A program made the position numbers and the translations under genes. From the NCBI RefSeq assembly GCF_013294015.1, contig NZ_JABSNO010000004.1:138183-202182 (forward strand): a DNA stretch of 64,000 bases, given 5' to 3'. Source of the DNA: Frigoriflavimonas asaccharolytica (GTDB taxonomy: Bacteria; Bacteroidota; Bacteroidia; Flavobacteriales; Weeksellaceae). Below are positions 8,204 to 17,133 of this stretch, piece after piece (position 1 is the stretch's first letter; each line of letters begins with the position of its first letter). Under the pieces are notes generated by a model. That model made no database searches. It was not told where the DNA came from and saw only the letters and a list, made by a program, of their open reading frames with translations.

Positions 8204-9454
8204 ATGAAATCATTTGTAAATTATACGGAAGAATCTGACTTTTCTATACACAACGTTCCATTCGGAGTTGCAGTTTTTAATCAAGAATATATTGCTTGTG
8301 CCACGAGAATTGGCGATATGGTTTTGGATCTTGCCACATTATACGATTACGGATTTTTAGAAAACATTGATGGTTTGAATGAAAATGTGTTTGAAGCCTA
8401 CACTTTAAATGAATTCATAGAACTCGGAAAACCTGTAACGAATGCTGTTCGCGAGAAAATTCAGCAATTATTACTAGAAGGTTCTTTGCTTTCTAAAGAT
8501 GAAAAAAGCATAGAAGATTGCTTCTTTGATTTGGATCAGGTGAAAATGATGATGCCCGTTCATGTTCCCAATTATACAGATTTCTATAGCAGTATAGAAC
8601 ATGCAACCAACGTGGGATCTATGTTTCGCGATCCTGCAAATGCACTTTTACCAAACTGGAAACACATTCCGGTTGGATATCATGGCAGAGCTTCTTCCAT
8701 CGTTATTTCTGGGACAGATTTGCATAGACCAAAAGGACAAACGAAACCAGCAGACATGGATAAACCAATTTTTGGACCCTCTAAACAACTAGATTTCGAA
8801 TTGGAAATGGGCTTCATCATCAATCAAAATACCGAAATGGGAACTTCTATTTCTGTAGGAGATGCAGAAGATTCTATTTTTGGAATGGTTTTGTTTAATG
8901 ATTGGTCTGCAAGAGATATACAAGCTTGGGAATACGTTCCACTTGGACCATTTTTAGCAAAAAATTTCGGGTCTACAGTTTCACCTTGGGTGGTGACTTT
9001 AGAAGCATTAGCACCATTTAGAGCTTCTTCACCGAAACAAGATCCTGAAGTTTTGGATTATCTAAAATTTGAGGGAAACAAAAATTTTGACATCAATCTT
9101 GAAGTATTTTTACAACCAGAAAACGGTGAAGAAAACCTCATCGCACAAAGCAATTTCAAATACATGTATTGGAATATGGCGCAACAATTAGCACATCACA
9201 CCATAAATGGTTGCAACGTGGAAGTTGGAGATTTGTATGCATCGGGAACCATTTCTGGTAAAGAAAAAGATTCTTACGGATCTATGCTAGAATTAACGTG
9301 GAGAGGTACAAATCCTATTCAATTAAAAGATGGAAGCGAGAGAAAATTTATTGATGATAACGATACGATTATCATGAGAGGTTTCGCGGAAAAAGATGGA
9401 TTGAGAGTTGGTTTTGGGGAAGTTTCTGGGAAGATATTGGCTGCTAAACCATAG
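8204..9454 (+). CDS. fahA: Fumarylacetoacetase
   Basis: 416 residues. Hydrolyses 4-fumarylacetoacetate to fumarate and acetoacetate, the last step of tyrosine degradation. The N-terminal SH3-like domain is followed by the FAH beta-roll domain. H133 in SSIEHATNVG falls at the same number as the catalytic His of the mouse enzyme. E199 and E201 in DFELEMG and D233 in NDWSARD are the expected divalent metal ligands. YHGRASSIVISGT is a family signature. With hmgA and hppD it completes three of the four steps from 4-hydroxyphenylpyruvate. The leader holds a possible structured RNA. Confidence 0.96.
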   Translation: MKSFVNYTEESDFSIHNVPFGVAVFNQEYIACATRIGDMVLDLATLYDYGFLENIDGLNENVFEAYTLNEFIELGKPVTNAVREKIQQLLLEGSLLSKDEKSIEDCFFDLDQVKMMMPVHVPNYTDFYSSIEHATNVGSMFRDPANALLPNWKHIPVGYHGRASSIVISGTDLHRPKGQTKPADMDKPIFGPSKQLDFELEMGFIINQNTEMGTSISVGDAEDSIFGMVLFNDWSARDIQAWEYVPLGPFLAKNFGSTVSPWVVTLEALAPFRASSPKQDPEVLDYLKFEGNKNFDINLEVFLQPENGEENLIAQSNFKYMYWNMAQQLAHHTINGCNVEVGDLYASGTISGKEKDSYGSMLELTWRGTNPIQLKDGSERKFIDDNDTIIMRGFAEKDGLRVGFGEVSGKILAAKP

Positions 9455-9531
9455 TTTATTTTTACCACATTCTTTAACTGTACTTTTTTAACCACATTAG
9501 TTTCTTTTTTTTTAGCGTTTTATTTTAGTTA

Positions 9532-9569
9532 GCATTAGTTCACATAAGTTTTAAAATCAGAGATTTTTA
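9532..9569 (+). repeat. Left inverted repeat flanking the GxxExxY gene
   Basis: GCATTAGTTCACATAAGTTT followed by TTAAAATCAGAGATTTTTA. The reverse complements of both blocks occur after the gene (10087-10106 and 10028-10050). A related sequence also occurs at 51368-51425 after alaS. Confidence 0.7.
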
Positions 9570-9580
9570 TATATGAAATT

Positions 9581-10018
9581 ATGGAAATTACACAGAAATT
9601 TATTAACGAACTAACATATAAAATAACGGGAGCATGTATTGAAGTTCATAAAATACTTGGTCCCGGTCTTTTAGAGAATGTCTATCATCAGTGTTTGAAG
9701 AAGGAATTCTCACTTCTAAATTTAAGAACTAAATCCGAATTAGAAATACCATTAGATTACAAAGGTGAAATTGTAGATTACAAAGGTGAAATTGTAGATT
9801 GCAAAGTAAAATGCGATTTCTTAATTGAAGATTTGATTATTCTCGAATTAAAATCTGTTGTAGAATTTCACGATATTCATCGAGCGCAAACTTTGAATTA
9901 CATGAATTTACTAAAAGTACCTAAAGGAATTCTTATAAACTTCAATGTCAACAATCTATATCACGAGGGACATGAAACTTTTGTTAATAAATACTTTTCT
10001 AATTTGCCTAAAAATTGA
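9581..10018 (+). CDS. GxxExxY protein
   Basis: 145 residues of the GxxExxY family, which takes its name from the motif seen here as GPGLLENVYHQCL (GLLENVY). The C-terminal part, CDFLIEDLIILELKSV, fits a PD-(D/E)XK nuclease-like core (D, then ExK), as expected for this family. The cellular role of the family is not established. Two adjacent DYKGEIV heptads (residues 59-72) arise from an exact 21-bp tandem duplication. Homologues normally have one such segment before the CxxxCDFL motif. The gene is framed by inverted repeats, suggesting it moves as a cassette. Confidence 0.88.
   Translation: MEITQKFINELTYKITGACIEVHKILGPGLLENVYHQCLKKEFSLLNLRTKSELEIPLDYKGEIVDYKGEIVDCKVKCDFLIEDLIILELKSVVEFHDIHRAQTLNYMNLLKVPKGILINFNVNNLYHEGHETFVNKYFSNLPKN
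9755..9796 (+). repeat. Exact 21-bp tandem duplication inside the GxxExxY gene
   Basis: Two identical copies (9755-9775 and 9776-9796) encode DYKGEIV twice in frame, followed by the single-copy DCKVKCDFL. The absence of any mismatch points to a recent event. Confidence 0.95.
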
Positions 10019-10027
10019 AATCTAAAT

Positions 10028-10106
10028 TAAAAATCTTTGATTTTGAAAACTAATGTGAAACTAAATATCCTCAAGATAAATAACTAAAAACTTATGTGAC
10101 TAATGC
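10028..10106 (-). repeat. Right inverted repeat flanking the GxxExxY gene
   Basis: Contains TAAAAATCTTTGATTTT at 10028 and AAAACTTATGTGACTAATGC at 10087-10106. These are the near reverse complements of the blocks at 9551-9569 and 9532-9552. The ATG at 10103 lies inside this repeat, which argues against using it as the start of the next gene. Confidence 0.7.
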
Positions 10107-10123
10107 TTCAAAAAAATTCCAAT

Positions 10124-10951
10124 ATGAAATCCATCAATATAAAAGACCTTAATAATTTTGAATTGCAAACACTTTTGCAGACAGCTGTTGCACCACGTCC
10201 GATTGCTCTTGCATCTACCATTGATAAAGATGGAAATGTAAATCTATCGCCGTTTAGTTTTTTTAATCTTTTTAGCAGTAATCCTCCGGTTTTGATATTT
10301 TCTCCAGCAAGAAGAGTCCGAGATAATACCACCAAACACACGTTAGAGAATGTGTTGGAAGTTCCAGAAGTCGTTATTGGTAACGTGAACTTTGAAATGG
10401 TGCAGCAAGTTTCTCTGTCTTCTACGGAATATGAAGATGGCGTGAATGAATTTGTGAAAACAGGACTAACCATGAAACCTGCAGATTTGATAAAACCACC
10501 TTTAATTGTAGAAAGTCCAGTAAACATGGAATGCAAAGTTCTGGAAGTGAAATCTTTAGGACCTAATGGTGGTGCTGGAAATTTGGTAATTTGTGAAGTT
10601 GTAAAAATTCATGTGCGAGAAGAATTTTTAAATGAAAATGGAAATTTAGATCAAACAAAACTGAATTTAGTTTCTAGATTGGGTAGTAGTTGGTATGGAA
10701 AAACCTCGGTAGACACACTATTTGAAGTCCCAAAACCATTGCAAAAGAAAGGAATTGGCTATGATCAACTACCGCAATCGATAAAAAATTCTAAAGTTTT
10801 TACCGGTAATGATTTGGGAATGCTCGCCAATGTGGAGGAATTGCTGAAAGGCAACTTTTCTGCTGATGAGAAAATCCATTTTGAAGCCCAAAAACTTTTA
10901 CTAGAAAGTAAAACTGCCGAAGCTTGGAAAATTTTGAATTCGAATAATTAA
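10124..10951 (+). CDS. Flavin reductase family protein (FMN-binding split barrel)
   Basis: 275 residues from the preferred start at 10124 (MKSINIKDLNNFELQ). The in-frame ATG at 10103 falls in the flanking repeat. The N-terminal two thirds have the flavin-reductase-like split barrel: APRPIALASTIDKDGNVNLSPFSFFN followed by FSPARRVRDNTTKHTLEN contains the FMN-contact regions. Proteins of this type are often found beside tyrosine-degradation genes in Bacteroidetes, but the substrate is not known. It overlaps the next gene by one base, so the two are co-translated or at least co-transcribed. Confidence 0.85.
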   Translation: MKSINIKDLNNFELQTLLQTAVAPRPIALASTIDKDGNVNLSPFSFFNLFSSNPPVLIFSPARRVRDNTTKHTLENVLEVPEVVIGNVNFEMVQQVSLSSTEYEDGVNEFVKTGLTMKPADLIKPPLIVESPVNMECKVLEVKSLGPNGGAGNLVICEVVKIHVREEFLNENGNLDQTKLNLVSRLGSSWYGKTSVDTLFEVPKPLQKKGIGYDQLPQSIKNSKVFTGNDLGMLANVEELLKGNFSADEKIHFEAQKLLLESKTAEAWKILNSNN

Positions 10952-11604
10952 TGAATAGAAAATTCCATTTTTTATTAATACTTGTCATTTTTCAAAGCTG
11001 TTTTGTTCCTGTACGGCGAGATTATCTTGGTTTTAGTCCGGCACTGGCATTTAATAATGAAAAAAAATGGTTGATCAATGATCTTTTTTCAGATCTTACA
11101 TCTGTGCAAAGAGAACATTTAGATCGTAAAATTTTGGCAGAATTTAATTATTTAAGCGGCGGAAAGGCTTTTTCTGTGGCTGAGGCAAAAAGTAAAAATT
11201 TATTGCCTTCTAACATATCTTATACACCAAATGAGACGGAATTAGAAAATTTAAGAACCAATACTGATTTTGATTTTTTGGTAAATGTAAGAACCGTACA
11301 ATTAAGAGATGAAGTATCTACTTTTGAGCTAAATAAACCACTTCAGTACAGTAAAAATTCTGCTTTTGCCTTGCTAGAAGTTTACGATTTAAAAACTGGC
11401 AAAAAGATATATTATCAAAAAGCATTTTCTGAAATGGACTTAGATCGGCAGCAAAACTATCCTGAAATATCTACAGAAAACGCGAACCGGAACCTACAAG
11501 AAAATAGAAATAAAGGTCCGTTTTTCACGTATTCTGCTTCGTCTTTATCAATTAAAAATTTAAAGAAAATTTTGAAAGATATTGATAAAAAAGCCGTTAA
11601 ATAA
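10951..11604 (+). CDS. Hypothetical lipoprotein
   Basis: 217 residues. The N-terminus MNRKFHFLLILVIFQSC has a short hydrophobic core ending in a lipobox-like cysteine at position 17, so it is likely anchored to the outer or inner membrane. The mature part is mixed alpha/beta, with a central segment DFDFLVNVRTVQLRDEVS and a later ALLEVYDLKTGKKIYYQK strand pair, reminiscent of small envelope lipoproteins. No family was recognised. The start overlaps the previous stop in TAATG, indicating coupling to the flavin reductase gene. Confidence 0.7.
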   Translation: MNRKFHFLLILVIFQSCFVPVRRDYLGFSPALAFNNEKKWLINDLFSDLTSVQREHLDRKILAEFNYLSGGKAFSVAEAKSKNLLPSNISYTPNETELENLRTNTDFDFLVNVRTVQLRDEVSTFELNKPLQYSKNSAFALLEVYDLKTGKKIYYQKAFSEMDLDRQQNYPEISTENANRNLQENRNKGPFFTYSASSLSIKNLKKILKDIDKKAVK

Positions 11605-11668
11605 AATCAATTTTTCAAAGAAATAAAAATTTTACAAAGCATTGTTAGAACTTTAAGCTCTAGCTACG

Positions 11669-12505
11669 CTATTTTTTATCAAAAAAATCTATTGCAGATT
11701 TTACAGCCAAATTCATAGCAACAGGAAGTTTAAAATCCTTCCAAGGTTCCTTAGAATTGAAGGTGTGTCCAGTATTTTCTATCAGTAATAATTTAGAATT
11801 TGCAATCCATTTTGATAGATTTTCCGCAGCAGAAACATCTACACTTTCATCTTGGCTTCCATGAATGATCAATGTAGGAATTTTTATATTTTTTGCAGCC
11901 TTTTGAATATTGAACCTTTCTTTATTTTCTAAATAATCATTTAAAAATTGAATTTTGTGCGGCATTTGTTGCTTCGTTCGGCTGTTGTAGGTTTCATAAA
12001 CGCCTGTAGCTTTCCAATCTTCTAGCTTCTCACCAGTCACAAATCTATCCATAGAATCTACACTTCCCATCGTAATTAATGAAGATATTCTGGAATCTTC
12101 ACCCGCTTTTAAAATACAAATTCCTCCGCCTCGACTATGTCCGATTAAAGAAATTTTATCTTGATTTACATTTTCAAATTTTGAAAAATAATCAATCACC
12201 ACTTCCAAATCTTCTAATTCTTGGCTATAATTATTCTCCGAAAAAGCTTCAATATCAGTAAATTCGGATGTATTTTCTGTGCCAATTCCGTTCATAGAAA
12301 AATTGAAATTAACGAACAGAAAACCTGCTTTTGCAAATTTTTCTGCCATTAAATTCCATGCTCCCCAATCTTTGAAACCTTTGTAGCCATGAGCAAAAAT
12401 GACTAAAGGTAATTTTCCATCTATTTCTGGAATATAGAAATCTGCAAGAAATTTTCTGCCTTGTTTATTTTCTAAAATGATGTTTTTTTCTGTTTTAAAT
12501 TTCAT
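11669..12505 (-). CDS. Alpha/beta hydrolase (dienelactone hydrolase-like)
   Basis: 278 residues of the alpha/beta-hydrolase fold without a signal peptide. The oxyanion-side HGYKGFKDWG motif follows strand 3. The nucleophile elbow is GHSRGGG (Ser). The acid lies in HGSQDESVD (Asp) and the base in NTGHTF (His). It is probably an esterase or peptidase acting on a small substrate in the cytoplasm. It is transcribed from the minus strand, convergent with the lipoprotein gene, and separated by a terminator from the M13 peptidase gene. Confidence 0.85.
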   Translation of the reverse strand: MKFKTEKNIILENKQGRKFLADFYIPEIDGKLPLVIFAHGYKGFKDWGAWNLMAEKFAKAGFLFVNFNFSMNGIGTENTSEFTDIEAFSENNYSQELEDLEVVIDYFSKFENVNQDKISLIGHSRGGGICILKAGEDSRISSLITMGSVDSMDRFVTGEKLEDWKATGVYETYNSRTKQQMPHKIQFLNDYLENKERFNIQKAAKNIKIPTLIIHGSQDESVDVSAAENLSKWIANSKLLLIENTGHTFNSKEPWKDFKLPVAMNLAVKSAIDFFDKK

Positions 12506-12577
12506 CTGAATTTATTTTCAAGTTTAAATTTACGCAATAATATATAAGTTTGAAACTAATCGATATAAATCATAAAA

Positions 12578-12604
12578 AAACCCTTTCAAAAGTTGAAAGG
12601 GTTT
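12578..12604 (-). terminator. Terminator of the M13 peptidase gene
   Basis: A perfect 12-bp stem AAACCCTTTCAA/TTGAAAGGGTTT with loop AAG. On the minus strand it is followed by TTTT. It lies 20 bases past the stop of the minus-strand gene ending at 12624. Confidence 0.88.
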
Positions 12605-12623
12605 GTTTGTATTGAAAAAGTAA

Positions 12624-14726
12624 TTACCAGATTTTCACTCTATCTTCTGGTTTTTTGTACAATTTATCACCTGGTTTTACACCAAAAGCTTCATAAAAAG
12701 CATCGGCATTTACCAATGGACCAAAACTTCTGAAATATCCTGGAGAATGCGGATCTGTTTTCACTTGGTTTAGTTTGTTTTGCTCAGTTGCCAAAGTTCT
12801 CCAAACCGTACCCCAACTCAAAAAGAATCTTTGATTTTGTGTATAACCACTTATTTCACCTGGATTTCCGTGATCTTTCAAATACATTTGCAAAGCATCA
12901 TAAGCGATATTTACACCACCCAAATCTGCAATATTTTCACCATTCGTGAAAGTTCCATTGATGAAAGTTCCTTTCACAGGTTCGTAAGTATCGTATTGAG
13001 AAGCTAAAGCTGTAGTTACTTTTGTGAAATTTGTATTATCTTCTGGTGTCCACCAATCTTTTAGGTTTCCATCTCCGTCAAATTGTGCACCAGAATCATC
13101 AAAACCATGGGTAATTTCATGACCGATAACCGCGCCAATTCCGCCAAAATTTACAGCAGCATCTGCTTCAAAATTAAAAAATGGTGGCTGCAAAATAGCT
13201 GCAGGAAATACAATTTCGTTGTTTACGGGATTGTAGTATGCATTCACAGTTTGTGGCGTCATTCCCCATTCTGCTTTATCTACTGGCTTCCCTATTTTAT
13301 CTAATTGCCTTTGATATTGCCATTCTCCCACATTTTGAAGATTTTTATAAAGCGTACCACCTTCGTTTGTACCTGCAATATTTAATTTAGAATAATCTTT
13401 CCAAGTATCTGGATATGCTACTTTTACGGTGAATTTATTCAACTTATCCAAAGCTTTTACTTTGGTTGTAGAAGACATCCATTGAAGATTGTTGATGTGG
13501 CTTGCGAAACTTTTCTTTAAATATCCTATTAATTCTACCATTTCGGTTTTTGCTGCTGCAGGAAAATATTTATCTACATACAATTTCCCAAATGCTTCTC
13601 CCAAAACGCCACCAATCATTTGGTAACCTCTCTTGTTCATAGCTCTTTGCTCTTTTTGACCGTTCAAATATTTGCTATAGAAATCAAATTCAATATCATC
13701 TAATTTCTGAGAAAGCACGCTTGCTCCTCCAGAAATCTTCTTATATTTCATGAAATCTTTTAGCAATGGTAAATTTTTAGCATTTAAAAATTTATCAAGA
13801 TTTTGATAATATTTTAATTCGCCAATGATGGCAATATCTGTATTTACTCCCGCATCTTTCAAATATTTTGGTAGGTCAATATTCTTCACCAATTTTGTAA
13901 GCTCTGCGTTGCTTTTCGGGTTATATTGCAAAGTATTATCTCTAGCTTCTTCATTTGTCAATAAAGATTGCGCTGTCAATTTTTCAAAATCTACAATACT
14001 TTTTGCCGTTGCAGAAGAATTTTTGTAACCCAATTGATCCAACATTGTTGCAACATATTTGGTATATTCTCCAATTACTTCTGTATTTTTTTCGTTGGTT
14101 TTTTGGTAATAATCTCTTCCTAAGCCTAAAGAAATATCTCCAAGATAAACAGCATTCATCGTAGAATTCTTCAAATCTGCATAAACTCCCCAACTATAAA
14201 AAGGATTGTCTCCTTCTTTTGTAGCTTCTACCAAATAATTTTGAAAATCCGTCATGTTTTTAATGGCGTCTATTTTCGCAAGATCTGCTTTTAATGGTGC
14301 AATCCCATCAGCATTTCTTTTATTCATATCCATATAAGTGGCATACAAATCTTGAATTTTCTTGCCTTCACTTCCGGCTGCAAATTTATCACTCAAAAGT
14401 GAGTTCAAAATTGTCATAGAATTATTATCCGTATCTTCTCTCAATTTATTGAAAGATCCCCAACTGCTTTTATCAGAAGGAATTACGGCAGTTTTCATCC
14501 AATTCCCATTCACAAAATCGTAAAAATTATCTTGTGGGCGAACAGAAGTATCAAAATCTTTGAGCATTAAACCTTTTTCTTGCGTTGCCATTTTTTCTTG
14601 CATTGGTGGCGACATTTCCATAGAAGATTCTTTGGTTGGCTCTGGTGTTACAGCCATTTTAGTTTTGCAAGATTCTACAGCAAGCAAGCCTGCTACAGCA
14701 ATAATTGCCAATATTGATTTTTTCAT
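12624..14726 (-). CDS. M13 family metallopeptidase, lipoprotein (neprilysin/PepO type)
   Basis: 700 residues: a lipoprotein signal (LLAVESC, about Cys20), then the M13 N-terminal and catalytic domains. The zinc site is complete: H536-E537-x-x-H540 in GHEITHGFDD, with the third ligand in GENIADLGG. NAYYNPVNNEIVFPAAIL is the family substrate-binding region. The C-terminus GDKLYKKPEDRVKIW is typical of full-length bacterial members. It is an oligopeptidase of the periplasm or cell surface. It is monocistronic with its own terminator. Confidence 0.95.
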   Translation of the reverse strand: MKKSILAIIAVAGLLAVESCKTKMAVTPEPTKESSMEMSPPMQEKMATQEKGLMLKDFDTSVRPQDNFYDFVNGNWMKTAVIPSDKSSWGSFNKLREDTDNNSMTILNSLLSDKFAAGSEGKKIQDLYATYMDMNKRNADGIAPLKADLAKIDAIKNMTDFQNYLVEATKEGDNPFYSWGVYADLKNSTMNAVYLGDISLGLGRDYYQKTNEKNTEVIGEYTKYVATMLDQLGYKNSSATAKSIVDFEKLTAQSLLTNEEARDNTLQYNPKSNAELTKLVKNIDLPKYLKDAGVNTDIAIIGELKYYQNLDKFLNAKNLPLLKDFMKYKKISGGASVLSQKLDDIEFDFYSKYLNGQKEQRAMNKRGYQMIGGVLGEAFGKLYVDKYFPAAAKTEMVELIGYLKKSFASHINNLQWMSSTTKVKALDKLNKFTVKVAYPDTWKDYSKLNIAGTNEGGTLYKNLQNVGEWQYQRQLDKIGKPVDKAEWGMTPQTVNAYYNPVNNEIVFPAAILQPPFFNFEADAAVNFGGIGAVIGHEITHGFDDSGAQFDGDGNLKDWWTPEDNTNFTKVTTALASQYDTYEPVKGTFINGTFTNGENIADLGGVNIAYDALQMYLKDHGNPGEISGYTQNQRFFLSWGTVWRTLATEQNKLNQVKTDPHSPGYFRSFGPLVNADAFYEAFGVKPGDKLYKKPEDRVKIW

Positions 14727-14889
14727 AAAATATCGATTATTAATAAATTAAAATTATAAAATATAAGTAGTAAAAATACGGAAATAGTTACCGATTGTAA
14801 CTTTTTTTTAAGAAAATTTACCGCTTTTAATATTTTATAAAGTAGATTATTTTGTAAAGAATGCTTCTATTTACAAATTGTAAAACATT

Positions 14890-16140
14890 CTAAGCAGTTT
14901 TAACTAAAATTGCAATCAAATCTTGCAAAACTTTTTGTGACACAAAACTCATAAAATCTTTTCGTTCTAAATGTGGCAAAAATAATCTGAAGGTTTGCTC
15001 AAAATCTTTTACTCTAATGGAATAAAAAACAGTTCCAATTTCACTATTAAATTCATCAGAATTTGGACCGGCAACTCCAGTGGTAGAAAGTGCGATATCA
15101 GTTTGAAATAAATTCATCAAACCGAAACTCATTTCTTGTGCTACTTCTTCAGAAACAACGGTTTTAGATTTTATCGTTTCTGCCAAAACGCCCAGAATCT
15201 TAATTTTTTGTTGATAATCGTAAGGAATAATACTTGCCACGAAATATTGCGAAGCACCAGAAACAGAAGATATTAATTGAGATAATGCGCCTCCTGTACA
15301 AGATTCTGCCACAGAAAGGCTGAGATTTTTTTCTATTAATAAATCATGCAATATATCTTCTATGCCTTCATAATTGGTAGCAATTACTTTTCCTTTGATG
15401 ATGGGTAAAACTTTATCAACTTCAATTTGTAGTTCATTTTTAATTTTAGCTAAATCAAAACCTACGTTTGTTAATTTCAATTTTACTCTGTTTGCTATCG
15501 GCAAGTAAGAAAGCGTAATTGGTTTTGGCAATTGATCTTCCCAAGATGAAATATCTTTAGCCAACAAACTTTCCGGATATTCTACTACAGAAATAATGCG
15601 TGTCTCTATAAATGGTAAATCAAATTTCTCCTGCAGAAAAGGAATTATTTGATTTTTCATGAAGGGCTTTACTTCAAATGGAACGCCAGGTAGACAAATC
15701 GCTATTTTACCATTCTCCTCCACCATTTGGCAAGGCGCGGTGCCATTAAAATTTTGAAGAATGGTCGCTTTAGATAAAACTACAGCTTGGTCTTTATTTA
15801 AATCTACTAATGATTCCCGGTTTCTTTTGGTTAAAAGTTGCTTCAAATGCTCAAAAGTTACCTCATCTAAAACCAGTTCATCATTAAAAAATTCCTTAAA
15901 AGCGATTTTTGTTTTATCATCTCTTGTTGGTCCAAGTCCGCCAGTTGTAATTACTAGATCTGCAACTTCAAAAGCAGATTTCATGGTCTTTTTTATAGTT
16001 TCGATCTCGTCAGAAATTGTAAAAATCTGCACGGTTTTAATTCCAATATTCTTTAGTTTTTCTGCGATGTAGGTAGAATTGGTATCTACTGTATTTCCGG
16101 AAAGGATTTCGTCTCCGATGGTGATTAGCGCTGCTTGCAT
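14890..16140 (-). CDS. cinA: CinA-like protein (competence/damage-inducible, NMN deamidase domain)
   Basis: 416 residues. Residues 1-170 form a MoaB/MogA-like domain (MQAALITIGDEILSGNTVDTN, TGGLGPTRDD), which in related proteins hydrolyses ADP-ribose. Residues 255-416 form the CinA C-terminal domain (LSVAESCTGGALSQLISSV, STTGVAGP) with nicotinamide-nucleotide amidase activity in the pyridine nucleotide cycle. The length matches the two-domain form. A TACCTTTG element 19 bases upstream fits the Bacteroidetes -7 promoter box. The gene is monocistronic. Confidence 0.93.
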   Translation of the reverse strand: MQAALITIGDEILSGNTVDTNSTYIAEKLKNIGIKTVQIFTISDEIETIKKTMKSAFEVADLVITTGGLGPTRDDKTKIAFKEFFNDELVLDEVTFEHLKQLLTKRNRESLVDLNKDQAVVLSKATILQNFNGTAPCQMVEENGKIAICLPGVPFEVKPFMKNQIIPFLQEKFDLPFIETRIISVVEYPESLLAKDISSWEDQLPKPITLSYLPIANRVKLKLTNVGFDLAKIKNELQIEVDKVLPIIKGKVIATNYEGIEDILHDLLIEKNLSLSVAESCTGGALSQLISSVSGASQYFVASIIPYDYQQKIKILGVLAETIKSKTVVSEEVAQEMSFGLMNLFQTDIALSTTGVAGPNSDEFNSEIGTVFYSIRVKDFEQTFRLFLPHLERKDFMSFVSQKVLQDLIAILVKTA

Positions 16141-16158
16141 TTAAGTAAAATATTTTGG

Positions 16159-16166
16159 CAAAGGTA
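16159..16166 (-). promoter_or_regulatory. Candidate -7 element for cinA
   Basis: Minus-strand TACCTTTG matches the Bacteroidetes TAnnTTTG consensus and sits 19 bases upstream of the start codon. Confidence 0.4.
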
Positions 16167-16287
16167 TTTAGAATATTATCATTAAAAAATCTGCTTTAGA
16201 AAAAGTTATCAATTAAGTATGAATAAATTTTTCTGTTTAAAATTATCGTATATTTACTTTCATTCGAATTTAAAAAATAATATTATT

Positions 16288-16509
16288 ATGAAGTTTGAAA
16301 TTAATCAAGAGGTAATGGAATTAAAGTCTGGTAAAAGATGTATTATTCTCGCAACCAAAGATCAAAAAGGAAAGAAAAATAGAGAAGCTTTGGACAATAG
16401 CGAAGTTTTTCCGGACGATCATAAAGATTATATGATTGCTATCAAGGTTTCTGAAAAAGAACTCGGCCAAGAAATGCATGTGGATGAGCACCAATTGTTT
16501 GCATTGTAA
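16288..16509 (+). CDS. Small hypothetical cytoplasmic protein
   Basis: 73 residues from the ATG at 16288 (MKFEINQEVMELKSGKRCI). The in-frame ATG at 16219 would add a Phe/Tyr-rich AT-encoded extension and is unlikely. The protein is charged and has no membrane segment. The opening hydrophobic-basic pattern resembles small SH3-like domains, but this is not enough for a family call. A symmetrical hairpin follows at 16531, supporting an independent transcription unit. Confidence 0.6.
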   Translation: MKFEINQEVMELKSGKRCIILATKDQKGKKNREALDNSEVFPDDHKDYMIAIKVSEKELGQEMHVDEHQLFAL

Positions 16510-16530
16510 AGAGATTTGAAATCATTATAA

Positions 16531-16565
16531 AACAGAGCTCGTAATATTATATTGTGAGCTCTGTT
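16531..16565 (+). terminator. Terminator hairpin between convergent genes
   Basis: A perfect 10-bp stem AACAGAGCTC/GAGCTCTGTT with a 15-base AT-rich loop, followed by ATTTTAAAA. It lies 22 bases after the small plus-strand gene and 18 bases after the minus-strand lipocalin gene, so it may serve both. Confidence 0.7.
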
Positions 16566-16583
16566 ATTTTAAAAAGGATATAT

Positions 16584-17123
16584 TTACTTCTGCTCCACCC
16601 AAATTAAATTCTCAATCTCAAAACCCAAAGATTTCGCTTTCGATAGGAATCTTTGTTTATAACTTTCGGGTAAAGTTTTTTCTCGAGATAAAATCCACAT
16701 ATAATCTTTGTTGTTTCCTACTACCAAAGCATATTTATAATCTTCATCGATATCAATTACGTTGTACGATGCCCAAATTGGTTTAAAGAAAGAAACTTTT
16801 AATTCTGCAATATTTGGATTTTTTACAAATTTTGCTTCACCAATAGATTCTTTCCATTCATTCTTTACATAATCGTAACCTCGGTTTTCAACTTTTATAT
16901 TTCCATTTTCTTTTTTAGAATAAGTTGCAGTGACTTGATTCAGATTCTTTTCAAAACGGAAATCGAAGCGGGCAATTTCATACCATTTGCCTAGATATTT
17001 GTTCGAGTCAAAATTTGAAACAGCTGTTGCACCTTTTGGAAGACCTGTAGCGCAGGAATTTAAAATTAATAAGAAGGAAACGCTTAATCCTAATGCTAAA
17101 GATATTTTATTTAAATTTTTCAT
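16584..17123 (-). CDS. blc: Lipocalin family lipoprotein (Blc-like)
   Basis: 179 residues from the start at 17123 (MKNLNKISLALGLSVSFLLILNSC). The longer in-frame start at 17168 would put 15 charged residues before the signal peptide and overlap pdeM. The lipobox LILNSC is followed by the lipocalin GxW motif YLGKWYEIARFDFRFEKNL, and WILSREKTLPE near the end is the conserved third region. Bacterial lipocalins of this type are outer-membrane lipoproteins that bind fatty acids or lysophospholipids. It follows pdeM by 10 bases and may be the last gene of the repair operon. Confidence 0.9.
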   Translation of the reverse strand: MKNLNKISLALGLSVSFLLILNSCATGLPKGATAVSNFDSNKYLGKWYEIARFDFRFEKNLNQVTATYSKKENGNIKVENRGYDYVKNEWKESIGEAKFVKNPNIAELKVSFFKPIWASYNVIDIDEDYKYALVVGNNKDYMWILSREKTLPESYKQRFLSKAKSLGFEIENLIWVEQK

Positions 17124-17133
17124 ATCATCTCTT

